This document shows positions 1-10,921 of a stretch of 64,000 nucleotides of DNA, one piece after another. Positions within the stretch are counted from its first letter, which is position 1. The number at the start of each line of letters is the position of its first letter. Made by a program: the position numbers and the translations under genes. Location of the stretch: NCBI GenBank assembly GCA_021521415.1, contig JAIQDT010014638.1:62001-126000 (forward strand). Direction: 5' to 3'. The DNA comes from Bidens hawaiensis. Lineage: Eukaryota > Streptophyta > Magnoliopsida > Asterales > Asteraceae. The notes under the pieces were generated by a model. That model was not told where the DNA came from. It ran no database searches and saw only the letters and a program-made list of their open reading frames with translations.

Positions 1-990
1 CCGTTTTCGGCTAAGACCTAGCTCGCTAATACATAAAGCTTGAACCTTTGAGATTCAAAACGTTCTTAGGCTAGATCTAGGGTTTCCTTTATGAAACGTA
101 TATATCCATGAGTTTGTTAACTCCATTTTAAACATCAAGTTTACATTTTTATCACATAATAAGGTTCGATTTACTATCCTACTAAGATTCATGCAAAGCC
201 GATTTCGTTTACCCGTTCTTCTCACAAAACGAACACTACTCGTTTTACCCGAAACGAACCAACTAACCCGTATACTATCAAGTTCATTACTTTATCAATA
301 ATCATGACCCGATCTATCATCCTACTAAGTTTAATGCAAACCCGTGCACGAAGAGTAAGCTTTTTAACAAAAACGTACCTTAGAGGTTTTATCTGAGATC
401 CCTCGAGAAGCCCATAACCATATCAAACGAACTCCGATTTGAGTGATTCAAGAGGCCACAGAACCGTCTCGCCTCGATCTACAAACCCATCAGCTCTCCT
501 TCTCCAGAAACCGCCGTTACAGTCGCAGAAACAGCTGAACAGTGGCCGGAATCTTCACTTTTGAGCTGCTATGGTTTTGCTGATAAAAACCAGACTTCCC
601 GACCTCTGATGAAAGATCTAATCGGTCAAAAACTTAATTTATATTCCTTGAACACTCAGTTAAAATTTGAGACAGATCCAATGGTTAGATCTCCGGAAAT
701 CTTTGTGTCTTTGTGGGTGGTTTTCTAAAAGATGGGAATTGGAGAAGTGTGTGTTTTTTATGGTGTAGGCTATGGTATAGAGATGTATGAAAATGGAAAG
801 GATTAGTGTTTTATGAGGTATTTATACTCCTTTAAGACCATGGACCTTAGGCCCATCTTTCCTTTTTGTTCCATAATTAATTACATCTAATTAGCCTACT
901 TTCCTTCCATCTTTATTATTTTAATTAAACTTTTCCACCATAATTAAATAATATATTAAATATTATTCTTAGAAATTTCGGGATGTTACA
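1..990 (-). mobile_element. Gypsy LTR (partial, runs off the left edge) inserted in an integrase
   Basis: The segment ends at 990 in GGGATGTTACA, so on the minus strand the LTR opens TGTAACATCCCG. Its U3 resembles the LTR that starts at 11246: both have the GGGCCTWAGGTCCATGG block, the AAAGGAGTATRAATACC promoter-like block and a stretch reading CATAGCCTACACCAT or close to it. It joins directly to integrase codons at 991, and the next five bases, CTAAC, would be the target duplication. The partner copy lies outside the window, so this could be a solo LTR or the edge of a full element. It is clearly divergent from the LTR at 5418-7667, so it is not the natural 3' LTR of the element beside it. 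Confidence 0.75.
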
Positions 991-1858
991 CTAACGTAAA
1001 GCATCTCAAACGGTGGCATACCAATAATTGAATGGTAGCTGTTATTATAGGAGAGCTCTGCCAGATGCAGATGATCATCCCAACTTCCTCCAAAGTCTAA
1101 GACACAAGCACGTAGCATATCCTCAAGGTTTTGGATCGTCCTTTCACATTGTCCATCTGTTTGAGGATGATACGCCGTACTGATGTTCAGTCTCGTCCCC
1201 ATGGCTTCATGGAATTTCTTCCAGAATCTTGAAGTAAACCGAGTATCTCTATCAGACACAATCGATAACGGTACTCCATGCTTAGTCACAACCTCTTTGA
1301 TGAACAAACTTGCTAACGTTTCTAACGAGATAGCCTCTCTTATAGGCAGAAAGTGAGCACTTTTGGTCAAACGGTCCAATATCACCCAAATGGTATCATG
1401 TTGCTTAGCTGTACGAGGTAGCTTAGTTTTGAAATCCATGGTGATGTGTTCCCATTTCCATTCTGGTATCTCCAAAGGTTGCATCTTCCCATAAGGCTTC
1501 TGATGCTCTGCTTTGACTTGTAAACAAGTTAAGCACTTACTAACATAGTGTACCACATCATTCTTCATTTCTGGCCACCAGTAGTCTCTTTTCAAATCTT
1601 GGTACATCTTCGTGGTTCCTGGATGAATTGAATATCTTGACTTATGAGCTTCGTCTAAGATTCAACCTCTAAGATCCTCATGACGTGGGATCCACATACG
1701 GTCAAACCTAGTCATAACACCATGAGTGTTTTCCATCAACTCACCTTGCTGACCGAAAATCCTCTCATTCTTTACTAGCCCTCCATCTTCTAGCACTTCT
1801 GACTACACTTTGATGATTTTTTCAAATAGACTTGAGTTCATAATCAACTGGTATGACT
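991..1858 (-). pseudogene. Gypsy integrase, truncated
   Basis: This segment would encode the enzyme that inserts the element's cDNA into chromosomes. On the minus strand it reads YWWPEM and VSKCLTC (second half of the HHCC zinc domain), then the DDE core: MDF near the first Asp, SDRDTRF with the second Asp, [14 protein letters not shown] with the Glu, and [16 protein letters not shown]. The open frame runs 1607 to 991 and stays readable until the foreign LTR cuts it after PPFEMLY. The GPY/F and chromodomain regions are therefore missing. Upstream, 1608-1858 holds the zinc-domain start and the RNase H linker with at least one stop. The catalytic residues remain, but the gene is not functional. 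Confidence 0.9.
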
Positions 1859-2310
1859 TCACTGTTGCAATGATTCCTCATTCTTACGACTTAGAGCATC
1901 GACGACCACATTAGCTTTACAAGGATAGTACTTAATGTCGCAGTCGTAATCCTTTATCAGTTCTAACCACCTATTCTGTCTTATGTTCAATTCCTTATGC
2001 TCAAAAAAGTACTTTAAACTTTTATGATCTGTGTAAATAGTACACTTAGTACCATACAGATAACGTCTCCATATCTTGAGAGCATGCAATACTGCTGCTA
2101 ACTCTAGATCGTGTGTCGGATAAGTACCCTCATGGACTTTCAACTATCTAGAGGCATAAACTATCACCTTTCCTCGTTGCATCAACACACAACATAACCC
2201 ATGATACGAAGCATCAGTACAAATAACCAAATCCTCGTCACCATCGGGCAAAGCAAGGATTGGAGTTTGCGTGAGTCTTTTCTTTAATTCCTCAAAATAT
2301 TCTTCTTGAA
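1859..2310 (-). pseudogene. Gypsy RNase H domain, broken
   Basis: RNase H degrades the RNA strand of the RNA:DNA hybrid during reverse transcription. The minus-strand frame 2143-1859 reads [19 protein letters not shown], then [11 protein letters not shown] and ALSRK, which are conserved blocks of gypsy RNase H. The N-terminal part with the DASYHG-like block lies at about 2190-2240 but is separated by a stop near 2145. It follows RT directly, as expected for a gypsy polyprotein. Confidence 0.88.
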
Positions 2311-2311
2311 A

Positions 2312-3135
2312 CTAACCCCAACCGAATACTATCGACTTTCGGGTTATACAGGTCAACGGTGCGGCTATCTTGGAGACACCTTCGATGAATCTCCTATAGT
2401 AGCCAGCTAACCCTATGAAGCTTCGTATATCAGTCAGATTATGTGGAGTCTTCCAATTTGTCATCGCCTCAATCTTAGCTGGATCCACGGTAATCCCTTC
2501 AGGATTTATCACGTGACCTAGAAATTGCACTTCTCGTAACCAGAAAGCGCGCGTCAAAAACTTAGCATGCAACTTTTCTTCCTTTAGAACCTCCAATACT
2601 TCTTTCAGATGCTCGGCATGATCAGACTCGCTCTTTGAATAAATCAATATATCAACAATGAAAACGATAAATGACTTATCCAACATCGGCCGACACACCA
2701 TATTCATCATATCCATATATGTTGCAGGAGCATTTGTTAGACCGAATGACATCACGAGGAATTCGTAGTGTCCATATCGAGTATGAAACGCTGCCTTTGG
2801 GATGTCTGCCTCTTTCACCTTCAGCTGATGATAGCCTGATCTGAGATCTATTCGTGAGAACCAACTTGTGGTCAAACAAATTATCAAATTTAGGCAACGG
2901 ATATCTATTCTTTATTGTAAGCTTGTCCAACTCGCGATATTCAATGCACATTTTCATACTTCCATCTTTCTTCTTGACAAATAACACCAGTGCAACCGAC
3001 GGAGAAACACTTGGTCTAATAAAACCCTTGTCGAGGAGTTCTGGCAGTTGGGACATCAGTTCTTTCATCTCAGACGACGCGAGATGGTACGGCGCTTTCC
3101 CAACGGGCTGGGCTTCTGGTATTAAATCTATCTAG
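2312..3135 (-). pseudogene. Gypsy reverse transcriptase, frameshifted, catalytic Asp replaced
   Basis: RT copies the element RNA to DNA. Reading down from 3068, the frame shows [33 protein letters not shown] and DNLF, then shifts frame near 2880. It resumes with [38 protein letters not shown] and [19 protein letters not shown]. The active-site block reads FIVDIL where the family has (F/Y)xDD, so the first of the paired aspartates is Val. A frameshift plus loss of a catalytic Asp means no RT activity. The opposite-strand frame at 2854-3135 is a shadow. Confidence 0.92.
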
Positions 3136-3660
3136 AATTCTATCTCTCGCTCCGGTGGCAAACCCGGAAGATCCTCATGGAATACTTCCGGGTAGTTGCG
3201 TACAATATGAACATCTTTCATTTCTTTCGTCTCGGCCGTAGTGTTGACAACATACGCCAGGTAGGCACCGCACCCTCGCCTTAACAAACCCTCGGATGTT
3301 ATCATCGAAAGGACATTAAGCCTAGAACTTTCCTATTTGAGCATTATACTCGGAAAATCAATCCATTCCCAAAACCACATCAAACCCTCCTAAGGCCATA
3401 ACATACAAAGTAACAAGGAACTCATGCCCCTCTAACTCTACCTTACAGTCCTTAACCATTTTCGTTATTTTAACCGAAGTGTCACTAGCGGTTTCTACTA
3501 TAAAGGGTTCAGACACTCGGCAACATTTCATTTTAGCTAGTTTACTAAATGGTGTAACTACGAAACTTTTATTCGCACCCGAATCAAATAATACTGAAGC
3601 AGAAATACCGTTTACTGAAAATATACTAGTCACAACATCTGGAATCAGTTTAGCCTGTTC
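3136..3660 (-). pseudogene. Gypsy aspartic protease region
   Basis: This enzyme cleaves the Gag-Pol polyprotein. The frame 3633-3358 reads SASVLFDSGANKSFV, containing the D(S/T)GA active-site triad, and closes with GGFDVVLGMD, which matches the end of retropepsin-like domains in plant gypsy elements. Downstream, 3136-3357 is the linker to RT and holds stops. The domain sits directly after gag with no gap, as in a single polyprotein. Confidence 0.85.
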
Positions 3661-4940
3661 CTAAGTCAGCACGTAGGCTCTAGTCCTTGGCCTAGCTTGA
3701 TCACCATCCTTCTTCCCACTTCCTCCAGCTTCGCCCTCGGTGCATTCTCTAGCAAAGTGACCCGTCTTACCGCACTTGTAACACGTGGGTTTTGCAGTAC
3801 AATATGGAGCATAATGCCCCACCTTTCCGCACTTGTAGCAAGCGTTCGTACCAAACTTGCACTCACCAGCATGACTCTTCCCACACTTATGACAAACATC
3901 TGAACCCTTACTCCATCTGCACTCGCCACCGTGTGCCCTGCCACAATTCTTACACGACTTCTTCTCCCATACCCTCTGCTTCTTGTCCCTAGGGTTCCAC
4001 AACTGAGTACCGGGTCGTTTAACAGGAGCGGCCCGTTTTTTATCTTTCTTCTCTTCCGCCACCACATCATCAGCCGACAAATCATCGTTAACCATTTCTG
4101 CCAGCCCTACTTCAGAATCAAAGGTACCAAGTCTACTAACCTTGACGAAGATGCGAACATTCTGCGGCAGTCCCCGAAAGTAACACTTGATCCGCTTGGC
4201 CTCAGTGTTCACCATGTCTGGCACCAACATTGACATGTGGTTGAATTCAGTGGTGTATTCGCGGTGTGTCATCTTACCCGCCTTCAGACTCAAGAACTTC
4301 ATTTCAACCCTTTCAACCTCCGCATCCGCACAAAACCTCTTCATCACCAATTCCTTCAGATCATTCCAACTCATAGCTTTGATCTCTTCTAGACTCTTCC
4401 TCTCCTCAAGTGACTCCCACCAGTACATTGCTTCATCACCGAAAGATTGGGTAGCATAACCCACGGCCTGGTCGGGACGACACTCACTAATGTGAATAAC
4501 CTTGTCTATAGTGGTTATCCATTGGAGAGTAGCGATTGCGTCTCCCAAACTAGTTAGCTTCGGCGGATCTCAACTTTTGAATGACTTGTAGTTGCACCCA
4601 TCTCGGCCTCTCTTTCGGTCATTAACCTTCTACAATCGAACTTCGCTTGAGTCACCCTTCTCTCCTTCATCATCTTTCTTACTATTCTCCTCAGAGTTCT
4701 CAGCAGACCTTTCAGGATTCACGTTCTTCACAACAGTTGCTATAGCTTGAGCAACGGCAGCTTGAACGGCAGGGTCAAGTTGATACCCTTCGTTGTTTCA
4801 CGGATTTCGACGAACTGCACTCCCTTCTCCTTCTGTGTTAGTGGTTGCTCTTACAATAGGTTCTCAGACTATGCATGGCCTACCACGACGTCCTTTACGT
4901 CCTCCTCGCTCAACAGTCTTCCTTTCTCAAGCCATTCGTA
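3661..4940 (-). pseudogene. Gypsy Gag capsid/nucleocapsid, broken at its N-terminus
   Basis: Gag packages the element RNA into virus-like particles. The longest open piece is 4548-3661 (295 codons). It contains the retrotransposon-gag block (YWWESLEERK, WNDLKELVMKRF, EYTTEFNHMSMLVPD) followed by a zinc-knuckle series. Two are canonical CX2CX4HX4C (CYKCGKVGHYAPYC and CYKCGKTGHFAREC) and two are shorter CX2CX3HX3C units (CKNCGRAHGGEC and CHKCGKSHAGEC). Upstream, 4549-4940 holds an N-terminal piece with in-frame stops, including an RGGRKGRRGRP basic run. Confidence 0.88.
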
Positions 4941-5402
4941 CTCTATAAGGAAAACACAAACGTTATCACCTAAGGAACCATTTAGTACAAGGATAGTAAG
5001 GCTAACAGGTAATAACAGTGGCCAGCTGTGATTAGCTGATCACGTTACTCTCCGCGTCCTATACAATTCCCTTTGTGAGTCCACTTGTGCTAGTTCAACT
5101 TCTAACAGTTAGACAATCAAACTGCTCATATCATCATAAACGCCTATCCCTAGCAATTAAGCTAGCATGCATACATTCTTTATTTAGAAATTAAGCTAAC
5201 ATCATACCTCGTTCTCTCGCATTAAGCTACCATTCATTCATCATTCTACTTTACATGTGAAATTAATCACATACTTTACCTTTACTGAGATCGCCTGAGT
5301 GACAAATGTCTATCTTGAACTGGCATCTTCTTTCTTTTCTTACTTAAATCCCATTCTCTTTTCTAGTCTAAGCATATAGGATGATTAAATCTCTCGAACT
5401 TT

Positions 5403-5416
5403 GCTCTGATACCAAC
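5403..5416 (-). promoter_or_regulatory. Primer-binding site (initiator tRNA-Met type)
   Basis: GCTCTGATACCA on the plus strand is the reverse complement of TGGTATCAGAGC, the standard plant tRNA-Met primer site. It lies one or two bases from the LTR boundary at 5418 and fixes the element's orientation as minus. Confidence 0.85.
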
Positions 5417-5839
5417 TTGAAAGGCCCTGTTACCGGTGCCCAACTTTGGACGTTGGATTTACTCATAAACACAGTTCTAAATATCATAGTTAATTAAAAC
5501 TTTCGTGAAGTAATAATAATAGTCACCATTCACTACAAATATTCATAACTTGTTTTTTTAAAACCTAAATAAAACATAGTATCAAAACATCATGAAAATC
5601 TTTAGATGCCAGCCTCTTCAATCTTGTCATGTGTCTTGCTCAAACCAGCTGTCTCAATCCGTTAACCTGCGTGCATACTAAAAGTCAGCTAAGCTGAGTG
5701 AGTTCTAGTTAATCATACTACATACAATACATTTATAACTGCGTACTTCCATATGTACTTCATACTTTCATAATTCATTCATATTATACATACTTACCCT
5801 CATACTTTATTCTAAACTCTACTTTACATTATTCTATTC

Positions 5840-6045
5840 TGCCTCGGATATTATTAGGGTCCGGTCCCTTTTTCTGCCTAAGATATTATTAGGGGTTTGG
5901 TCCTTTTTCTGCCTTGAGTATTATTAGGGCTCAATCCCTTACTTCCTCGAGATTTATAAAGGGCTCGGTCTCTTTTCTGCCTCAGATATTATTAGGGTCC
6001 GGTCCCTTTCTACCTTGAGTATTATTAGGGCTCAGTCCCTTTCTT
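5840..6045 (-). repeat. Tandem ATTATTAGGG / GGTCCCTTT repeat inside the gypsy LTR
   Basis: About five imperfect units of roughly 35-40 bp, each built from a TCTGCCT-like lead, ATATTATTAGGG and a GGTCCCTTT-like end. The same block is in every copy of this LTR family (about 22500-22590 with 26522-26650, 48885-49060 and 61125-61230). The number of units varies between copies. Confidence 0.8.
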
Positions 6046-6779
6046 CTGTACCTGGCTATCTCTTACATTCATTCATAACATACGTACATATCATTCATAC
6101 ATTATACATAAGATTATAACTTGGCAGTACGTGCAATATCCGAAAATCTTTCACGTACCAACAAGCAATCATTCATACTTTATATACATATTGTTCATAT
6201 CTTCAAACTATCACCCGACGGTACATGCAATATCCGAAGATCATTCATGCACCGTCAAGCATTCATTCATACATAATCAGATAAGGCATACACTTACCAC
6301 TTAAGGTAAGTGTATTAACTAATCACATTGAGTATGCCACGCCCCGAAAACATAACAACGAATGGGGCTAGAAACTCACCTGAACTCGGTTACGTTCACC
6401 GTTTATGGTTATTCCTTTCTTGAGCTGTGCACGACTAGCTGTATAACAGTTACACGTATCAATTTAACTATCACTACACATATCGTGTTTCTAGTTTAAT
6501 TATTACCCACAACGAACATGGGTCCGGGGGAAGCGTCCCTAGCGGTGGGGTTCTAGGGGCGGCAGCCCCTAGCGGGGTCCAAGGGGCAAAGCCCCTAGCT
6601 GGGGTTAAGCTGCCATGTCAGCTTGGAACATTTTCCATTAGGATTTCATTATAATATTTTATTGTTAACCTCTTAATCCTTTAAGGTATCTTCAATAAAT
6701 TAATAAAGTTCAAGAGATATTTTTTAATTAAATCACTCTTCCCTACCCTCTGGGACTGTTATATCATTCTTTGTATCTT

Positions 6780-7090
6780 CTAATTCGTTAGCCAGTTCTT
6801 TAACGAATGGGGTTCATTCGTTACTTCTTGACTTTATAACGAATTGAACCTTTATAATGAACTGTTCGTTATAACGAATTGGACCTTTGTAACGAACTAA
6901 ACCTTATAATGAATGAGTCCTCATAACGAATTGAACCTTATAAGAAACTAGTCCTTATAATGAATTGGACCTTATAACGAACTGGTCATCATCATAAAGA
7001 ATTGGACTTAAAGAACTGGGCTAGTTCGTCATTCTTTCATTGACGAATCAATTCACGAATTAGGGCTAGTTCGTTAAACCTCCGTTAACG
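6780..7090. repeat. Dispersed ATTCGTTA / TAACGAAT motif array in LTR
   Basis: A cluster of irregularly spaced 8-10 bp words, mostly AACGAATT, TTCGTTA or degenerate forms, in both orientations. Facing pairs can fold into short hairpins. The spacing is irregular, so this is not a classic satellite. Matching arrays occur in the other gypsy LTRs and in the Copia LTRs. Confidence 0.75.
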
Positions 7091-7667
7091 AATTAGGGTT
7101 AGGTGAGAGAATGTCAGAAACATTCTCTGACATTCCCTTCCTTGTACCCATCTTGTCCGGCACCGTCATCGCCAGAAAAACGTATTTTCGCACCGTATTC
7201 ACCGTTTTTCGTCCCGTCTGATCCAGATCTGAGCTAAGGTGACCCCTAAGCTCATTTTTTGATCGGTTCATACCCGATTTCATCAGGATCTCGTGACTTT
7301 AACGGTTTAGGGTGTCGGCTCGTCGTTTCGTGACTAGATCTAGCGGGTTTGGATCCATACAATATCATAATATCATTACCTCGGGTTGAGAATCTATTCT
7401 TCTTCTTGGTTTTGGCTAGAGAGAGAAAGTAGGATGGGAGAGAGCTAAGTGTGTGTTTTTGATGGTGTATGGAGTTAGTGGAAATGAATGGATTAATGCA
7501 TAAGTTTGGTTTATATACTATGGGTCATGGGCTCAAGCCCATGGTCTTTTCTTCCTTCCTTTTTAATCCAATTTCATAACCCATATCTATTTAAGCCAAC
7601 ACTAGCTCGACTCAAAATAACTCATATTTTTATTTTATTAACCGAAACGAGAAAACGGGATGTTACA

Positions 7668-7790
7668 GTTATCGTCCTTGGGACGCCACAGTTTAAAAAT
7701 ACGAACCTTGAGGACACAGTTGTTGTTAAGCACATCCAATTGGTTCAACAATGTAATGTGTGTTGGATTTTTCTTCTTGGTGGTGAATAA
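7668..7790 (-). pseudogene. RPA/DUF223-like ORF fragment of the Helitron
   Basis: The minus strand reads LLNQLDVLNNNCVLKVRIFK followed by LWRPKDDN, and then the LTR interrupts. The pattern (aromatic/leucine, short gap, V-L-K-V-R-I, K-L-W) matches the first strand region of the OB fold in RPA1-like (DUF223) proteins that plant Helitrons often carry; those bind single-stranded DNA. No in-frame ATG is found just upstream, where a TAA lies shortly before it, so the start is mutated or in another exon. The similarity is judged by eye. Confidence 0.5.
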
Positions 7791-8654
7791 TTAAAAATAA
7801 ACAAACTATTTATTTTGAACAATTATACTTTGAACCGAACAACTTAACAACAAAATGAATTATATAAGCACGACCAAACTATATACCTTACAATGAAACA
7901 AATTCGTTGTTGCTAATTCCGGTGTGATGGTGTGAGAATTATTGTGTGAATGTCAAAGTATTTATACGTAAGTATTAGATGTTTGAATTTTTTGATATGT
8001 GAGTAAAGAGGAAGGTATAAATGTAATTAGTTAAAAATCATAAAATTACGGATTTTGAATTAGCTTGAAATATGGACGAAAATTAGGAGGTCTTTGATTA
8101 CGGATTTTGAAATTTTGAAATATTTGAATTTAATGTTGTTAAATTATATTATTATATTATAATTACAATATAAATAAAATTAATATGTTTAAATCTACAC
8201 CATATTTCAACATACAACATAAAGATAGTCATGTAAAAAATATGTAACTAATTTATCTTTTATTTATTACCATTAATAAAATTAATCATCAGTTGAATAA
8301 TTGCATAATTGATATATGTTGTAGATTTATTATAATTTAGAACCTATGATAATTGTTTCTTGTATAATGAATTTTATTTTTTATTTATTACCATCCCTAA
8401 AATTAAAATCATTATGATAATATTAGATCCTTAATCATATGGTTGATTTGATGATTATGTTAAACTCATTCATACCATGTATATATCATAATTGATTATC
8501 ATTTTTAAATTCCATAATCCAAGTAATCCTTAATCATATGGTTGATTAGCTCCTAATATAGAGAAATTTATTGCAATTGATTACGGATTTCAAGTTTACT
8601 TGCAATTAATCGGTCAAATCTCATAAATCTAAATTTAGAACCATTATTTATCAA

Positions 8655-8906
8655 TTAATAAATTAAACAATTAAACATTAAGAAATAAAAATAAAATAAC
8701 AAACTGATATTTGATCGAACACCTGGTGGGCAACCTAAATTAGTGTATGAAATCAGAAAATAAAAATATAATTTCATGTGAATTAGCATACACAACATAA
8801 TACCTGATGCTTTAAGTGCCCGGTAGAAACATTGATCGTTTGTTAACATAGCCACGGGTAGGCCGAATTGTTGTAGATTAAACTTCCGACTGGTGAACTG
8901 CTTCAT
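8655..8906 (-). pseudogene. Unrecognised short ORF inside the Helitron-like segment
   Basis: An open frame of 83 codons. The first 38 or so look protein-like (MKQFTSRKFNLQQFGLPVAM, then NDQCFYRALKASG) and the rest is low-complexity and hydrophobic. A GT near 8801 and an AG near 8720 could bound an intron, after which the frame would read into GVRSNIS. I do not recognise the protein. It may be a captured host-gene exon, which Helitrons often carry, or chance coding. Confidence 0.25.
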
Positions 8907-9242
8907 CGAAGGTGGACAGTCAATTTTCCGGATAAATGAAATTAAGGTAGAGATCCGTGGAAGAACAAGATTGAGGGGTGAAAGAGAGGATAATTGATTT
9001 GGGTTTAGGGTAAAATACGTTATAATGAGTAATGAAATAGGAATAATATAAATGATATAAATTAATATTAATAATCAATAACCATTTAATAGAATTTATA
9101 GTTTAGTATTTATCTTTTTTTAGAGTATTTTTATTCACATAAAAAATAGAGAAGTGGTAGATAAAAATGGAAAGTTTAAGAATCCGCCAATAGGAAGAGA
9201 CCATGTTGAGTTAAACTCATTTATTTTAATAGTATAGATAGA

Positions 9243-10257
9243 TTTTGTTTTGGCCCGTCAGGGTTTAAAAAGTAATTAACATTTGGGATTTTTGATTACA
9301 CCACTTTCTAATTAAAATTTGATTTTGCTTCAAAAGAGTTTCGATTTTGTTTTCAAATTATACTTGTGGCGGACCTGAACTCGACCCCGAATTCACTCTT
9401 CTGATTTTGACCCGTTTCAACTCGCTTAAATCTTCTTTTTATCATAAATTGAGAACCGTAAGGAATTTTAAAGTAATTCCAGTTGCTAAATGCACATTTT
9501 TAATTATATTATAATATGTGAGAATTTTTGGTTTATTTCCTTGAGTTGGCTAAGCTCGCTTATTTCGCATCCTCGTCGTATTTAACTTGCCTATCTCTCT
9601 AAGGTGAGTAATCACACTCCCCTTTTTTTATTTTTGTTTTGGGGACTTTATGCATACACAAAACAAAAGTTTATTTGTGAACTCAATTAAATTATCAAAT
9701 TCAATTCCATTATTTGCATATTGTGATATTGCTTAACTAGTTGTTAAATGTTACTCAATTATGTGTTTACAATTTATATGGTTGGTTGGTATCTCATCCT
9801 CATCCTCATAGTATGATTATACCTCGTCTTAGTAGCCATAGATCATGTTCGATGGAACATGGACAAACGACCATTATTTGTATTATTATTTAGTAGCCAC
9901 TGATTGTTTTCTATGAATCATGGCCAAAAAATTCTTTTTTTATGTTATGCTACTTGAACGCATGCATAATATCATAAAGAATTGTCACTATTATTGTTAT
10001 ATATATCTCAAATTATGATTATTTTCTAAGCTTTATGTTGACAAAATATATCTACTTTTACACATATCATGTAGCTAGCTATTTGGGATTATTGAAGATG
10101 CATTACATAGTTGGACTTTTGTTGTGAAACTATCATATAAGCTTATTTGAAAAAATAAATTAGATATTGACACTTTATATTTATTTTAGTGTCTTCGAGC
10201 TATGATACAAATTATGTAGCGCTTCGACATGTTATGTCGTTAAGTTGGGATGTGACA
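9243..10257 (+). mobile_element. Gypsy-type LTR, copy A of the local duplication (5' end missing)
   Basis: It matches 58310-59382 closely along its length, including GGTGAGTAATCACACTCCC, a CTCATCCTCATCCTCATAGT block and the ending GTTGGGATGTGACA. The 5' part, present in copy B, has been cut by the Helitron-like end at 9242. No coding capacity is visible. After 10257 come 36 bases of shared flank (TTGATGTTCGTTA) before the Copia target site. Confidence 0.7.
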
Positions 10258-10389
10258 GGGGAGTTGATGTTCGTTATTTTCTTGCTCTAGGTCAGGGATG
10301 TTAGTGCACGGTTTTGTCGTCTCGAGTCTTTGTAATTATTGTTTGTAATTTAATATTATTTTAATGTAAAAGGGGTATTTATGGAAATA

Positions 10390-10685
10390 TATTCCCATTC
10401 GTTATGTAAGACTCCTTCGTTAAGGTTGTTTAATGAATGAGCCCATTCGCTATCTTGTACAATTCATTCGTTGAGGATGTTTAACGAATGATCTATAATT
10501 GTTATTTGTACTTGTCCATTCGTTAAGGATGTTTAACGAATAGACCTTAGTTTGCTATGTAATTAACCCATTCATCACGGAATGTTGAGGAATTAGGGGG
10601 GGGGGGTTATAGCGAATGAGTCATTCACTATACCTTATGTGATAACTTATGTAATGATAACGAATGGAGGCCATTCGGTATTGGA
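10390..10685. repeat. Hairpin-forming ATTCGTTA / TAACGAAT array in Copia U3
   Basis: Repeated facing pairs such as ATTCGTTAA-GGATG-TTTAACGAAT sit just upstream of the TATA box, so they lie in U3. The copies at 53750-54045 and 56930-57210 keep the same layout. The motif is the same as in the unrelated gypsy LTRs of this window. Confidence 0.8.
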
Positions 10686-10711
10686 TGTGTAAAAAATGGC
10701 ATCCCGTCGTC

Positions 10712-10718
10712 TATATAA
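10712..10718 (+). promoter_or_regulatory. TATA box of the Copia LTR
   Basis: TATATAA in the context GTCTATATAAGGCC, about 200 bp before the LTR end. It is conserved in the 3' LTR at 54054-54060. It is the likely promoter core that separates U3 from R. Confidence 0.65.
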
Positions 10719-10921
10719 GGCCTGCTTGTGCCTTGTTAATTTAAGTATTGATTAAGCTATATACCGAAGCTCTGTCCAAGTATTCCCCCCTATCTCAATT
10801 ACTTCGTTAACATTATTATTATTATACAATTACCTAATCTATAAGCATATCATATAACTAGATCTATCATCTAATTAACATAATATGAATCGGTGTTAAT
10901 TGGATCTCGGTGTTCAACATG

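Larger units (their letters stand above)
991..5417 (-). mobile_element. Decayed Ty3/gypsy chromovirus internal region
   Basis: Reading on the minus strand from 5417 down, the order is primer-binding site, leader, gag with zinc knuckles, protease, reverse transcriptase, RNase H and integrase. This is the gypsy order, with integrase last. The 5' LTR is 5418-7667. The integrase stops inside the core because another LTR is inserted at 990, so any chromodomain and the true 3' LTR lie off the window. Several stops and frameshifts break every domain, so the copy is dead. The gag knuckle pattern and protein style fit the Tekay/Del chromovirus lineage; that lineage call is inference. Confidence 0.9.
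5418..7667 (-). mobile_element. 5' LTR of the gypsy element (TGTAACATCC family)
   Basis: On the plus strand it begins TGAAAGGCC, next to the primer site, and ends GGGATGTTACA at 7667. Four other copies occur in the window (11246, 48436, 60620 and 63036). Internal landmarks are a tandem ATTATTAGGG...GGTCCCTTT repeat near the primer-site end (5840-6045), an ATTCGTTA/TAACGAAT array (6780-7090) and a GTATATAAACC promoter-like box on the minus strand near 7508. It is inserted in a Helitron RPA-like exon; the five bases after it are GTTAT. Confidence 0.88.
7668..9242 (-). mobile_element. Helitron-like element, 5' part
   Basis: On the minus strand the segment starts TCTATCTATACTATTAAAAT at 9242. 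It opens with TC directly after an A, the expected Helitron insertion context, and an AT-rich start of this type is common in plant Helitrons. The boundary is supported by the duplicated locus: homology with copy B (58310 onward) begins right after 9242. The low-coordinate side carries an RPA-like exon cut at 7667 by the gypsy LTR, so the 3' terminus with its CTRR end and hairpin must lie beyond the left window edge. No Rep/helicase is visible here. Most of 7800-8650 is AT-rich with nothing recognisable. Confidence 0.5.
10299..10919 (+). mobile_element. Copia 5' LTR
   Basis: It begins TGTTAGTGCACGG and ends GTGTTCAACA. It contains inverted ATTCGTTAA/TTTAACGAAT pairs (10395-10680), a G-run near 10597, a TATATAA box at 10712-10718 and a short ATT run (10812-10825). 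The same LTR is found at 53652-54313 and, reversed, at 56707-57307. Confidence 0.9.

Noticed and set aside
3666..4085. Arg-rich frame of 139 codons overlapping gag
   Set aside because: It is an out-of-frame reading of the zinc-knuckle region; the gag frame carries the conserved Cys/His pattern.
5840..6045. Telomere-like or centromeric satellite because of TTAGGG-containing units
   Set aside because: TTAGGG appears only as part of a longer ATATTATTAGGG unit confined to one LTR family, with no long tandem array.
1..7667. A complete gypsy element with LTRs at 1-990 and 5418-7667
   Set aside because: The two LTRs belong to different subfamilies and the integrase is cut before its C-terminus, so 1-990 is a later insertion.
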